From an uncultured Ruminococcus sp. (lineage in GTDB: Bacteria; Bacillota; Clostridia; Oscillospirales; Ruminococcaceae): 64,000 bases of DNA. A program made the position numbers and the translations under genes. Positions 53,250-61,496 of this stretch are shown here, piece after piece (position 1 is the first letter of the stretch; each line of letters starts with the position of its first letter). The notes under the pieces are model-generated. The model made no database searches. It was not told where the DNA came from and saw only the letters and a program-made list of their open reading frames with translations. The DNA lies in NCBI RefSeq assembly GCF_947301925.1, contig NZ_CAMYUE010000002.1, forward strand, positions 254,131 to 318,130, in the 5' to 3' direction.

Positions 53250-53783
53250 ATGCTGAAAGCTATCTGCTCCTCAAAGGAGCTGACAAACAACAGCTATTAC
53301 GCCTGTATCTGCGATATAATAGACAGCAGACAGGTGCAGCAGCTGAAAAATATAACTCATCACATCTCCACCACTCGTTTCCAGCATTGCGTCAATGTGT
53401 CATACTACAGCTATCTTGTGTGCAGAGCGTTCAGGCTCAACGCCCGTTCCGCCGCAAGGGCAGGGCTTCTCCACGACCTTTTCTACTACGACAGAAAGGT
53501 TTACAACGCCGGAAAGCAGAAGGGGCAGGCGTCTCACAGCAGCAACCACTCAATGTTAGCCTGCGCCAACGCCTGCGAGGTAACCGACATCACCAACCTC
53601 GAACGTGACATGATAGAGAAGCATATGTGGCCTGTCACAAGACCCATGCCCAGATACAAGGAGACATACATCATAACCGTTATCGACAAATACTGTGCTG
53701 TTCTCGAATTCTGCGTACCGAAGGTGCAAAGGATAGTCCGCAGAAAGCGCGGTAATATATATTCAGGAGGTATACCACAATGA
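53250..53783 (+). CDS. HD-domain phosphohydrolase
   Basis: A 177-residue HD protein. The metal-binding residues are the His in RFQHCVNVS, the HD pair in GLLHDLFYYD, and further histidines in HSSNHSM and EKHMWPV, the pattern of small HD hydrolases that act on nucleotides or phosphate esters. The ATG at 53250 is preferred to one at 53229 because AGGAGG lies 8 bases ahead. Its stop overlaps the start of the sulfhydrylase gene by 4 bases, so the two are translated together, although no metabolic link is known. Confidence 0.82.
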   Translation: MLKAICSSKELTNNSYYACICDIIDSRQVQQLKNITHHISTTRFQHCVNVSYYSYLVCRAFRLNARSAARAGLLHDLFYYDRKVYNAGKQKGQASHSSNHSMLACANACEVTDITNLERDMIEKHMWPVTRPMPRYKETYIITVIDKYCAVLEFCVPKVQRIVRRKRGNIYSGGIPQ

Positions 53784-55048
53784 AGATCGAAACCAAATGC
53801 CTGCACGCAGGCTACACACCAAAGAATACCGAGCCGAGAGTCGTTCCGATAGTACAGAGCACGACCTATGTCTACGATTCCACAGACGATGTCGCCGCCG
53901 TATTCGACGACCCTACCAAGAGCCTTATATACTCAAGATTTGAAAATCCCACAGTTATGGCTGTTGAGGACAAGATAGCCGCTCTCGAGGGCGGTATAGG
54001 TGCTATGTGTACCTCCAGCGGTCAGGCAGCCTCTCTCCTCTCCCTTCTCAATATCCTGAAGGCAGGAGACAGCTTCATCTCGGCAGCTACCATTTACGGC
54101 GGTACTATCAACCTTTTTGCCTATACGCTCAAGAAGCTGGGCATCGAGTGCATTTTCGTTGACGCAGACGCTCCCGAGGACGAGATCAGGGCAGCCTTCA
54201 AGCCCAACACAAAGGCTGTTTTCGGCGAGACTCTCGCCAATCCCGCACTCTCTGTCTTTGACATTGAGAAATTCGCTAAGATAGCTCACGAGAACAAGGT
54301 CCCCCTCATCATCGACAACACCTTCCCCACTCCTATCCTTTGCAGACCCTTTGAGTACGGTGCGGATATAGTTATCCACTCCACTACAAAATACATGGAT
54401 GGTCATGCAGTACAGGGCGGCGGCGTTATCGTTGACTCGGGCAACTTCGACTGGACAAACGGCAACTTCCCCGAGTTCACCGAGCCCGACGAGAGCTATC
54501 ACGGCACTATATACACAAAGACCTACGGCAAGGCTGCCTATATCATAAAGGCAAGGATGCAGCTCATGAGAGACTTCGGCTGCTACCCCTCGGCTCAGTC
54601 CGCATTCTACCTCAATCTGGGTCTTGAGACCCTCCACATCCGCATGAAGCAGTACTGTGAAAACGCAACCAAGGTGGCAGAATATCTCGAAGCTAACGAC
54701 CACGTTGAATCCGTAAACTATCCCGCTCTCAAGAGCAGCAGATACCACGAGCTGGCAAAGAAGTACCTCCCCGACGGTACAAGCGGAGTTATCTCCTTCA
54801 TCATCAAGGGCGGCAGGAGCACAGCCGTAAAGTTCATGGATTCACTGAAGCTGGCCTCAAACGAGGTACACGTTGCCGATATCCGCACCTGTGTTCTCCA
54901 TCCTGCAAGCGCTACACACCGTCAGCTCACTGACGAGCAGCTTGTCGCAGCAGGCATAAACGGCGGTCTTATCAGACTTTCCGTAGGCCTCGAGAACGTT
55001 GACGATATCATCGACGATCTCAAGCAGGCATTTGCAGCTATCGACTGA
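53780..55048 (+). CDS. O-acetylhomoserine aminocarboxypropyltransferase (sulfhydrylase)
   Basis: This PLP enzyme makes homocysteine (or methionine) from O-acetylhomoserine and sulfide or methanethiol. The 422-residue protein has the cofactor lysine in HSTTKYMDGH near residue 204, YSRFENPTVMAVEDKIAALEGG near the N-terminus and SVGLENVDDIIDDLKQAF at the end, all typical of the Cys/Met metabolism family. Length (about 425) fits MetY rather than the shorter MetB/MetC. It is coupled to the HD gene; a flavodoxin gene follows after 39 bases. Homology names could also include related lyases. Confidence 0.93.
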   Translation: MKIETKCLHAGYTPKNTEPRVVPIVQSTTYVYDSTDDVAAVFDDPTKSLIYSRFENPTVMAVEDKIAALEGGIGAMCTSSGQAASLLSLLNILKAGDSFISAATIYGGTINLFAYTLKKLGIECIFVDADAPEDEIRAAFKPNTKAVFGETLANPALSVFDIEKFAKIAHENKVPLIIDNTFPTPILCRPFEYGADIVIHSTTKYMDGHAVQGGGVIVDSGNFDWTNGNFPEFTEPDESYHGTIYTKTYGKAAYIIKARMQLMRDFGCYPSAQSAFYLNLGLETLHIRMKQYCENATKVAEYLEANDHVESVNYPALKSSRYHELAKKYLPDGTSGVISFIIKGGRSTAVKFMDSLKLASNEVHVADIRTCVLHPASATHRQLTDEQLVAAGINGGLIRLSVGLENVDDIIDDLKQAFAAID

Positions 55049-55087
55049 TAATCATATTTTGCCACTGCTACAAAAGAGGAAACAATC

Positions 55088-55615
55088 ATGAAATCGATCA
55101 TCGTATATTCATCTCAGACAGGTTTTACCAAGAAATATTCCGAATGGCTGGCAGAGAGCATCGGTGCGGAACTGATGACTGTAAAGGAAGCAGCAAAAAA
55201 GGACGACTCCTTCTTTGACAGCTTTGATACCATAATCTACGGCGGCTGGGTGGCTGTCGAAAAGATACACAAGCTGGACTGGTTCACCAACAGGATAGAA
55301 AAATGGCGTGACAAGAAGCTTGCCGTGTTCTGCACGGGAGCAAGTCCCGCAACCTATTCCGGCGTACAGAACCTCCTTGACAGATCTCTCACCGATGAAC
55401 AGAAAAAATACGCAAAAGCCTTCTACTGCCCCGGAGGACTTGACTACAGCAAGATGTCCCTGGGCTCCAAAATGCTCATGAAGACCTTTGCCGCTATGCT
55501 CAAGAACAAGAAGAACAAGACCGACGACGAGATCGCCATGGCAGAGCACGTTGCCCACTCCTGCGATCAGACCGACAAAAAGTATCTTGAGCCCATTTTA
55601 GAATATCTGAAATAA
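55088..55615 (+). CDS. Flavodoxin-domain protein
   Basis: A 175-residue soluble FMN-binding protein. The phosphate loop is YSSQTGFTKKYSEWLA (residues 7-22), followed by the flavin-contacting IIYGGWVAVEKIH near 50 and FCTGASPATYSG near 83, resembling flavodoxin domains of the HemG/FlaV type. It may carry electrons or act as an oxidoreductase. It follows the sulfhydrylase gene by 39 bases on the same strand and probably belongs to the same transcript, which ends at the strong terminator just downstream. Partner enzyme unknown. Confidence 0.85.
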   Translation: MKSIIVYSSQTGFTKKYSEWLAESIGAELMTVKEAAKKDDSFFDSFDTIIYGGWVAVEKIHKLDWFTNRIEKWRDKKLAVFCTGASPATYSGVQNLLDRSLTDEQKKYAKAFYCPGGLDYSKMSLGSKMLMKTFAAMLKNKKNKTDDEIAMAEHVAHSCDQTDKKYLEPILEYLK

Positions 55616-55620
55616 GAACA

Positions 55621-55649
55621 CGCTCCCCTGTATGCTCAGGGGAGCGTTT
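55621..55649 (+). terminator. Terminator of HD-sulfhydrylase-flavodoxin operon
   Basis: A 10-bp stem CGCTCCCCTG/CAGGGGAGCG with 6-base loop, then TTTC. Confidence 0.85.
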
Positions 55650-55657
55650 CTGCATGA

Positions 55658-55685
55658 AAATGCCGTACCATAAGGTACGGCATTT
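55658..55685 (-). terminator. Terminator of four-helix membrane protein gene
   Basis: A perfect 12-bp stem AAATGCCGTACC/GGTACGGCATTT with 4-base loop, just after the minus-strand stop codon. Confidence 0.8.
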
Positions 55686-55689
55686 ATTA

Positions 55690-56154
55690 TCAGTCTTTTC
55701 TGAAGAGCTCTCTCAGTACCAGCGCACCGCCTGCGGCTGTCAGGCCGAACATGACGATGAAGGTGAAGGCGTTGGATCTTACCCAGTGGAGATGAGTGGT
55801 CATCATTACGCTCAGAAGCACGATGACGATACCTATGGAAAGCACCACCCAGCCGAAGATCTTCCTATCCATGAGGAACAGCATACCGATACCTATGATG
55901 ATAGGAAGCATTATAAGTCCGTTTGCAAGGTGGAATCCGCCGAAGCTGAAGATATGTCCGCCGTAGCCCCATGAGCTGGTGACCTCGATATTCTGGAATA
56001 TCATGAACAGTCCGCCGCCCAGCATGAGAAGTCCCACAAAGAAGGTCAGCAGACGGTTCCCGCTGTCAGCGGAAGTGGCCCTCACCGACTTGCGGCTCTC
56101 AAGGAGCTCCTTGTACATTTTATCAAGCTCTTTGTCTTTTGTTGTTTTTGGCAT
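55690..56154 (-). CDS. Four-helix membrane protein of unknown function
   Basis: A 154-residue protein with a charged cytoplasmic N-terminus (about 32 residues, Lys/Glu-rich) and four hydrophobic helices at about 35-55, 70-92, 98-116 and 128-147. A glycine-rich loop (SSWGYGGHIFSFGGFH) joins the first two helices. No family was recognised. GGGGGGCGG precedes the start, and the gene has a consensus sigma-A promoter and its own terminator, so it is probably well expressed. Confidence 0.7.
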   Translation of the reverse strand: MPKTTKDKELDKMYKELLESRKSVRATSADSGNRLLTFFVGLLMLGGGLFMIFQNIEVTSSWGYGGHIFSFGGFHLANGLIMLPIIIGIGMLFLMDRKIFGWVVLSIGIVIVLLSVMMTTHLHWVRSNAFTFIVMFGLTAAGGALVLRELFRKD

Positions 56155-56187
56155 AATACCGCCCCCCTATATCAATATTGCAAGTAT

Positions 56188-56216
56188 ATTATACTCCATA
56201 GGCCGTCCGGTGTCAA
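56188..56216 (-). promoter_or_regulatory. Promoter of four-helix membrane protein gene
   Basis: On the minus strand TTGACA (56216-56211), 17 bases, TATAAT (56193-56188): full consensus. Confidence 0.9.
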
Positions 56217-56299
56217 GTATACTGCGGAAAATTCATCTTCTTTTCATCTTTTCCGTTACCGCCCCGCCGTGAAAGTTTTATGAAATTAACAGGCCGCTA

Positions 56300-56328
56300 T
56301 TGACAAGGCGGTAATAATAAAGTATAAT
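56300..56328 (+). promoter_or_regulatory. Promoter of zinc ABC transporter operon
   Basis: TTGACA (56300-56305), 17 bases, TATAAT (56323-56328): full consensus, with a metal-repressor box over the start of transcription. Confidence 0.9.
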
Positions 56329-56334
56329 ATAATT

Positions 56335-56349
56335 TGAAAATGATTATCA
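56335..56349 (+). promoter_or_regulatory. Zur/Fur-type operator
   Basis: TGAAAATGATTATCA is a 7-1-7 inverted repeat (6 of 7 pairs match), the layout of Fur-family boxes in Firmicutes. It begins 6 bases after the -10, where bound repressor would block transcription. Next to a zinc-type transporter, Zur is the likely regulator. Confidence 0.75.
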
Positions 56350-56372
56350 AATTCAATTACGGAGTTTCAGAC

Positions 56373-57347
56373 ATGAACAGAAACATAAGATCGTTAGCTT
56401 TCGCGGCCGCAGTTTTTATTGCTGCCGCTTCGTTTACAGGCTGCTCGGCAGGCGGCAGCAAGCACAATGACGGCAGTATCAGCATAGTCTGCGCGTCATT
56501 CTCCGAATACGACTGGACAAGGAATATCATCGGCGACAGCGACGGCGCTGAGGTAACATATCTCCTCAGCAGCGGCATAGACCTTCACAACTATCAGCCG
56601 AGCGCAAAGGACATAATGACCATATCCGACTGCGATGTATTCATATACGCAGGCGGCGAGTCGGACAGCTGGGCAAAGGACGCCATGAGAGACGTCAGCA
56701 GCAAGGATATGACGGTAGTCAGGCTCTTTGAGGTGTTGGGAGACGCCGTCAAGGAGGAAGAGCTCAAGGAGGGCATGGAGGCCGAAGAAGACGAAGAGGA
56801 CGGCGGGCCCGAATACGATGAGCACGTCTGGCTCTCTCTGAGAAATGCCGAGACCATATGCGGCGAGATATGCGATGTCCTCTGTGAAAAGCTCCCCGGG
56901 AACGAAAGCGTATACCGCTCCAATCTGGAAAGCTATACCTCGGAGCTCCGCACTCTTGACGCTGAATATACGGAAATGGCGGAGGACTCGGCCAAGAGAA
57001 CAGTACTCTTCGGGGACAGATTCCCCTTCCGCTATCTCTGCGACGACTATGATATCGACTACTATGCCGCATTTCCCGGCTGCTCCGCCGAGACCGCAGC
57101 CAGCTTCGAGACCGTCACCACCCTTTCCGACAAGCTGAACGAGCTGGACCTCGATACCGTATTCATCATCGAGAATTCCGACGACTCCATAGCGAAGTCC
57201 ATCATCAGCAATTCAGGCCGCAAGGACGTATCCATAGAGACTCTCAACTCAATACAGTCGGTGACTCAGAAGGATATCGACGGCGGCTCCACATATTTAT
57301 CCATAATGAGGAACAACCTTGAAACTTTAAAGAAGGTGCTTGATTAA
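56373..57347 (+). CDS. znuA: Metal ABC transporter substrate-binding lipoprotein (ZnuA/AdcA-like)
   Basis: A 324-residue lipoprotein (lipobox SFTGC, Cys about 23) of the cluster A-I metal-binding family. The first ligand histidine is in GIDLHNYQPSAKD, the second in DEHVWLSLRNAE; the third segment is FGDRFPFRYLCDDYDIDYY, with acidic residues where others have His. The loop before the second His is acidic (Glu/Asp) rather than His-rich. It should capture zinc, possibly manganese, outside the membrane. The ATG at 56373 has ACGGAG upstream; the longer frame begins inside the operator. Confidence 0.9.
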   Translation: MNRNIRSLAFAAAVFIAAASFTGCSAGGSKHNDGSISIVCASFSEYDWTRNIIGDSDGAEVTYLLSSGIDLHNYQPSAKDIMTISDCDVFIYAGGESDSWAKDAMRDVSSKDMTVVRLFEVLGDAVKEEELKEGMEAEEDEEDGGPEYDEHVWLSLRNAETICGEICDVLCEKLPGNESVYRSNLESYTSELRTLDAEYTEMAEDSAKRTVLFGDRFPFRYLCDDYDIDYYAAFPGCSAETAASFETVTTLSDKLNELDLDTVFIIENSDDSIAKSIISNSGRKDVSIETLNSIQSVTQKDIDGGSTYLSIMRNNLETLKKVLD

Positions 57348-58070
57348 ATGGGCGCATTACTGAAATGCGAGAACGTCTCACTGGGCTATGAGGGAGACGT
57401 TGTTACAAAAAACCTCAACTTCACCGTCAGCAGCGGCGATTACCTTTGTATAGTCGGCGAGAACGGCTCGGGAAAGAGCACGCTCATAAAGGCTCTGCTG
57501 GGACTGAAGCCCCCAATAAGCGGCAGCATCTCCCTCTGCGGAGAGGTGGGCAGGAACGAGATAGGCTATCTCCCTCAGCAGACCATGGTTCAGCGCGACT
57601 TCCCCGCCTCGGTGCGGGAGATAGTGCTGTCGGGCTGCATGAACCGCTGCGGCTTCCGCCCCTTCTACAACAGGGAGGAGAAAATGCTGGCTCATGATAT
57701 GATGCGCCGCCTCGAGATAGAGCCCCTGTCAAAGCGCTGCTACAGGGAGCTGTCAGGCGGTCAGCAGCAGCGTGTGCTCCTTGCAAGAGCCCTCTGCGCC
57801 GCAAGAAAGATGATACTCCTGGACGAGCCCGTAACAGGTCTTGACCCCAAGGCCACAAACGAGATGTACGAGCTCATAGACAGCCTCAACAAAAAGGACG
57901 GCATAACCGTCATAATGGTGTCACATGACATGAACGCCGCCGTGAGATATGCATCCCATATACTCCATGTCGGCAGAAAGCAGCTTTTCTTCGGCACCAA
58001 GGAGGACTACCTCACCAGCAAGACAGGTCAGGCCTTCCTTGCTGTAATGGGAGGTGACGAGGATGAGTGA
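57348..58070 (+). CDS. znuC: Metal ABC transporter ATPase (ZnuC-like)
   Basis: A 240-residue ATPase that powers the metal importer. Walker A is GENGSGKSTLIKALLG (about residues 36-51), the signature is LSGGQQQRVLLARAL near 137, Walker B is MILLDEPVTGLDPKA and the switch histidine is in VMVSHDMNAAVRYA. The ATG directly follows the znuA stop codon, so translation is coupled, and the 3' end overlaps the permease gene by 8 bases. Length and motifs fit ZnuC/AdcC. Confidence 0.93.
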   Translation: MGALLKCENVSLGYEGDVVTKNLNFTVSSGDYLCIVGENGSGKSTLIKALLGLKPPISGSISLCGEVGRNEIGYLPQQTMVQRDFPASVREIVLSGCMNRCGFRPFYNREEKMLAHDMMRRLEIEPLSKRCYRELSGGQQQRVLLARALCAARKMILLDEPVTGLDPKATNEMYELIDSLNKKDGITVIMVSHDMNAAVRYASHILHVGRKQLFFGTKEDYLTSKTGQAFLAVMGGDEDE

Positions 58071-58935
58071 TATCTTCGGCACCCTTCACGAGTATTTCCG
58101 TCACGACTTCATCATCTACGCCATGATAGTGGGGCTTCTCATCGCGCTGTGCTCCTCGCTTCTGGGAGTCACCCTTGTAATGAAGCGCTTCTCCTTCATC
58201 GGCGACGGACTTTCACACGTTGCCTTCGGTGCAATGGCTGTGGCCACCATAACGGGCGTCACCAACAATATGCTCATAATCATGCCCGTAACCATATGCT
58301 CGGCCATACTCCTTCTGCGCACAGGCAGCAACACCAAGATAAAGGGCGACGCTGCCATTGCCATGATATCGGTGGGAGCCCTCGCTCTCGGCTATATGCT
58401 CATGAATATTGCCGCACGCAGCGGAAGCGGCCGCACCACCAGCAACGTCACCGCAGACGTATGCAGCACTCTTTTCGGCTCCACCTCCATACTCACCCTT
58501 ACACTGACCGATGTGTGGATATGCGTTGCCATGTCCGCCATAGTAGTTGCGGTGTTCCTGGTGTTCTACAACAAGATATTCGCCGTGACCTTCGACGAGA
58601 ACTTCGCCAAGGCTACGGGAGTGCGCTCGGATATGTACAACCTCCTCATCGCGGTGGTAATAGCGGTCATTATCGTTATCGCCATGAAATTCGTGGGCTC
58701 GCTGCTCATATCTGCGCTGATAATCTTCCCCGCACTGTCGGCAATGAGGGTGTTCAAAAGCTTCAGGAGCGTCATCATATGCTCGGTGGTGATATCCCTC
58801 ATATGCGCTGCAAGCGGAATACTCATATCCATTATTGCGGAAACTCCCGTGGGCGCTACCATAGTATCCGCGGATATATGCGTGTTCTTCCTGTTCTGTC
58901 TCACCTCCTTCGCAGCGAAGAAGGTCAGCAGATAA
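58063..58935 (+). CDS. znuB: Metal ABC transporter permease (ZnuB-like)
   Basis: A 290-residue membrane permease with eight or nine helices of the ABC-3 family. Typical segments include LLIALCSSLLGVTLVMKRFSFIGDGLSHVAFG (split) near the N-terminus, with GDGLSHVAFGAMA close to the ATPase-coupling region, and ALIIFPALSAMRVFKSF near residue 225. It forms the channel through which the captured metal enters. The ATG at 58063 is chosen because GGAGGTGA lies 5 bases ahead; the alternative GTG at 58054 would overlap that site. Confidence 0.92.
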   Translation: MSDIFGTLHEYFRHDFIIYAMIVGLLIALCSSLLGVTLVMKRFSFIGDGLSHVAFGAMAVATITGVTNNMLIIMPVTICSAILLLRTGSNTKIKGDAAIAMISVGALALGYMLMNIAARSGSGRTTSNVTADVCSTLFGSTSILTLTLTDVWICVAMSAIVVAVFLVFYNKIFAVTFDENFAKATGVRSDMYNLLIAVVIAVIIVIAMKFVGSLLISALIIFPALSAMRVFKSFRSVIICSVVISLICAASGILISIIAETPVGATIVSADICVFFLFCLTSFAAKKVSR

Positions 58936-58969
58936 CGGAACGCTCCCGTTACACATCAGCAAAAAGCAC

Positions 58970-59008
58970 AAAACACTTCCGAAAACATATACGGAAGTGT
59001 TTTTCTTT
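58970..59008 (+). terminator. Terminator of zinc transporter operon
   Basis: A 12-bp stem AAAACACTTCCG/CGGAAGTGTTTT followed by TCTTT. Confidence 0.9.
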
Positions 59009-59028
59009 ACCATAAATAACGGTACGGC

Positions 59029-59058
59029 TTGACAAGCCGCTCTTAAATGTGCTATCAT
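59029..59058 (+). promoter_or_regulatory. Promoter of XRE-cupin/acyl-CoA synthetase operon
   Basis: TTGACA (59029-59034), 18 bases, TATCAT (59053-59058). Confidence 0.7.
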
Positions 59059-59110
59059 TAAAGTTATACAGTTTAAATGTATCAATATATTCTACAGAGG
59101 AGGTTACGCT

Positions 59111-59656
59111 ATGGAAACCATTAATGAGATCGCAGCTCGTATCCGCGAACTGCGCGAAGTATGCGGCTACACACAGGAGCAGCTATCAGAGGAGCTGGGA
59201 CTATCAGTGGAGCAGTACGCAGGCTATGAACAGAACGGTGATTTTCCTATCAGCGTCATCTATGAGATCGCAAACAAATTCGGAGTCGATTTCAATGAGC
59301 TCGTCACAGGCGAACCCAGCCGTATCGACACATTCCAGGTCGTCCGCCGCGGTAAGGGCAGAAGCATAAGCCGCTTTCCCGGATACCGTTTCAAGGATCT
59401 TGCTTTCCGTTATGCAGACAAGGTGATGCAGCCCCTTCTCGTAACTCTCGAACCCTCAGACGAGCCCGCAAAGCTTGTCTCACATTCAGGCCAGGAGTTC
59501 AACCTTGTCCTGAAGGGCAGTATCGCTGTGGTATTTGAAGATCAGGAGATCATACTCAACGAGGGCGATTCCATATACTTCAACCCCACATATCTCCACG
59601 GACAGCGCTGCGTCGGCGACAGCAAGGCAAGATTCCTCACCATGATCGCTGAATAA
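59111..59656 (+). CDS. XRE-family regulator with C-terminal cupin
   Basis: A 181-residue regulator. Residues 5-65 form a Cro/CI-type helix-turn-helix (YTQEQLSEELGLSVEQYAGYE then NKFGVDFNELVTGE), and residues 105-178 a cupin_2 barrel (GQEFNLVLKGSIAVVFEDQE, NEGDSIYFNPTYLHG). The cupin probably senses a small molecule. Such proteins commonly sit upstream of an AMP-forming acyl-CoA synthetase, as here with 40 bases between genes, and likely control it. AGAGGAGG precedes the start. Confidence 0.9.
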   Translation: METINEIAARIRELREVCGYTQEQLSEELGLSVEQYAGYEQNGDFPISVIYEIANKFGVDFNELVTGEPSRIDTFQVVRRGKGRSISRFPGYRFKDLAFRYADKVMQPLLVTLEPSDEPAKLVSHSGQEFNLVLKGSIAVVFEDQEIILNEGDSIYFNPTYLHGQRCVGDSKARFLTMIAE

Positions 59657-59696
59657 GACCGCTTGAACAAGCGTATACAAAGGAGTTATTTCAGAA

Positions 59697-61373
59697 ATGC
59701 TTTTAGACCGTTATCTCCCTCGTATAGAATTCGATTCATACGAGGATTTCAAGGAAAATTACAGGGTAAATGTTCCCGAGAACTTCAACTTCGGCTGGGA
59801 TATAGTTGACGAATGGGCTAAGCAGGAGCCCGAAAAGAAGGCTCTTGTATGGCTCAGCCACGACAAGCAGGAGCGCATCTTCACATTTACCGATATATCA
59901 AAGCTCTCAAATCAGACCTGCAACTATTTCCGCAGTCTCGGCCTCAAAAAGGGTGACGTTGTTCTCCTTATACTCCGCCGCCGCTGGGAATACTGGGTAA
60001 TAGCAACAGCTCTCCATAAAATGGGAGTTATCCTTATCCCGGGCAATCTGCTCTTTACCACACACGATATCGCTTACCGCGGCAATATGGCAGGTATTTC
60101 CGCCATCATTGCCTGCGACGATGAATATATCCGCGGCCAGATCGACGGAGCGGCTCCCCAGATAGAGACTCTCCGCAAGAAGATAGCCGTTGCCGAGCCC
60201 CGCGAAGGCTGGGACTTCTTCGAGGACGAGATCGCAAAGTATCCCGATACCTTTGAGCGTCCCACAGGCGAGGAGGCCACAAAGGCCACGGACACAATGC
60301 TGATATACTTCACATCGGGCTCTACAGGTATGCCCAAGATGGTATGTCATAACTACGCACATCCCCTGGGGCATATCGTTACCGCCAAATACTGGCACCA
60401 GGTACAGGAGAACAAGCTCCATATGTCCATATCCGACTCAGGCTGGGCCAAGTTCGGCTGGGGCAAGATCTACGGACAGTGGATATGCGGCGCTATACAG
60501 TTCGCATACGACTTCACGGGCAGGTTCAACGCAAAAGATATCCTGGAGGTAATAAGTCACTACAAGCTGACCACCTTCTGCGCACCTCCCACCATGTACC
60601 GCTTCATGCTCCAGGAGGACATGACAAAGTACGACCTCTCCTCAATCCAGAACTTCTGCAACGCAGGCGAGCCCCTCAACCCCGAGGTATTCAACCGTAT
60701 CTACGAGCTCACAGGCAAGAAGATGCGCGAGGGCTTCGGCCAGACAGAGGGCACCGTACTTATCGCAAACTTCCCCTGGATAGACCCCAAGCCCGGCTCA
60801 ACAGGCAAGCCTTCTCCCCTTTACAATATCCACCTGCTCCGTGCAGACGGTACAGAGTGCGAGGACGGTGAAGAGGGCAGCATCATGGTATGCGGCATAG
60901 ACAAGGAGCGTCCCACGGGACTCTTCTGCGGCTACTACAAGAACCCCGAGCTCACCGAGGCCGTTCTCGGCGGCGAGAACTACGACACAGGCGACGTTGC
61001 ATGGCGCGATTCCAAGGGCTATTACTGGTTCGTGGGAAGAAACGATGATGTGATCAAGTGCTCAGGCTACCGTATAGGCCCCTTCGAGGTAGAGAGCGCT
61101 CTCCTCACACACCCTGCTGTTGTTGAATCCGCTATAACAGGCGCTCCCGATCCCATAAGAGGTCAGGTAGTAAAGGCCACAGTCGTTCTGGCCGAGGGCT
61201 ACACTCCCTCACCCGAGCTCACAAAGGAGCTTCAGGATCATGTAAAGCATGAGACTGCGCCCTATAAGTATCCCCGTGTCATCGAGTACGTAGACGAGCT
61301 CCCCAAGACTCTGGGCGGCAAGATAAAGCGTGCTCAGATACGTCATCAGGACGAGGAGAACTCAGCAAAATAA
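59697..61373 (+). CDS. AMP-forming acyl-CoA synthetase
   Basis: A 558-residue adenylate-forming enzyme that activates a fatty or aromatic acid to its CoA thioester. The AMP-binding P-loop is YFTSGSTGMPKM near residue 205, followed by GFGQTEGTV near 345, YDTGDVAWRDSKGYYWFVGR near 430 and the C-terminal catalytic lysine in LPKTLGGKIKR near 540. It resembles medium-chain acyl-CoA or acetyl-CoA synthetases. AAAGGAG precedes the start. It follows the XRE-cupin gene by 40 bases. Substrate cannot be fixed from sequence. Confidence 0.9.
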   Translation: MLLDRYLPRIEFDSYEDFKENYRVNVPENFNFGWDIVDEWAKQEPEKKALVWLSHDKQERIFTFTDISKLSNQTCNYFRSLGLKKGDVVLLILRRRWEYWVIATALHKMGVILIPGNLLFTTHDIAYRGNMAGISAIIACDDEYIRGQIDGAAPQIETLRKKIAVAEPREGWDFFEDEIAKYPDTFERPTGEEATKATDTMLIYFTSGSTGMPKMVCHNYAHPLGHIVTAKYWHQVQENKLHMSISDSGWAKFGWGKIYGQWICGAIQFAYDFTGRFNAKDILEVISHYKLTTFCAPPTMYRFMLQEDMTKYDLSSIQNFCNAGEPLNPEVFNRIYELTGKKMREGFGQTEGTVLIANFPWIDPKPGSTGKPSPLYNIHLLRADGTECEDGEEGSIMVCGIDKERPTGLFCGYYKNPELTEAVLGGENYDTGDVAWRDSKGYYWFVGRNDDVIKCSGYRIGPFEVESALLTHPAVVESAITGAPDPIRGQVVKATVVLAEGYTPSPELTKELQDHVKHETAPYKYPRVIEYVDELPKTLGGKIKRAQIRHQDEENSAK

Positions 61374-61389
61374 CACATAAGCAAATTCA

Positions 61390-61422
61390 TCGCCCGTCCG
61401 CAGAAATGGTCGGGCGATTTTT
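61390..61422 (+). terminator. Terminator of XRE-cupin/acyl-CoA synthetase operon
   Basis: An 8-bp stem ATCGCCCG/CGGGCGAT with a loop of about 14 bases, followed by TTTTT. Confidence 0.8.
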
Positions 61423-61438
61423 GCAAAAAAACAACGGG

Positions 61439-61469
61439 ATACCCCGTTTATTATTAATAGTATCCGTAA
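61439..61469 (+). promoter_or_regulatory. Putative SigI promoter of sigI-rsgI operon
   Basis: ATACCCC (61439-61445), 18 bases, CCGTAA (61464-61469). The same two elements with the same spacing stand ahead of the secreted proline-rich gene at 63398. C-rich -35 and CGWA-like -10 elements are typical of SigI promoters in Clostridium thermocellum. No sigma-A promoter fits here as well, so autoregulation is likely. Confidence 0.65.
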
Positions 61470-61496
61470 TCTATAAGTACAATGGGGGTGGCATAT

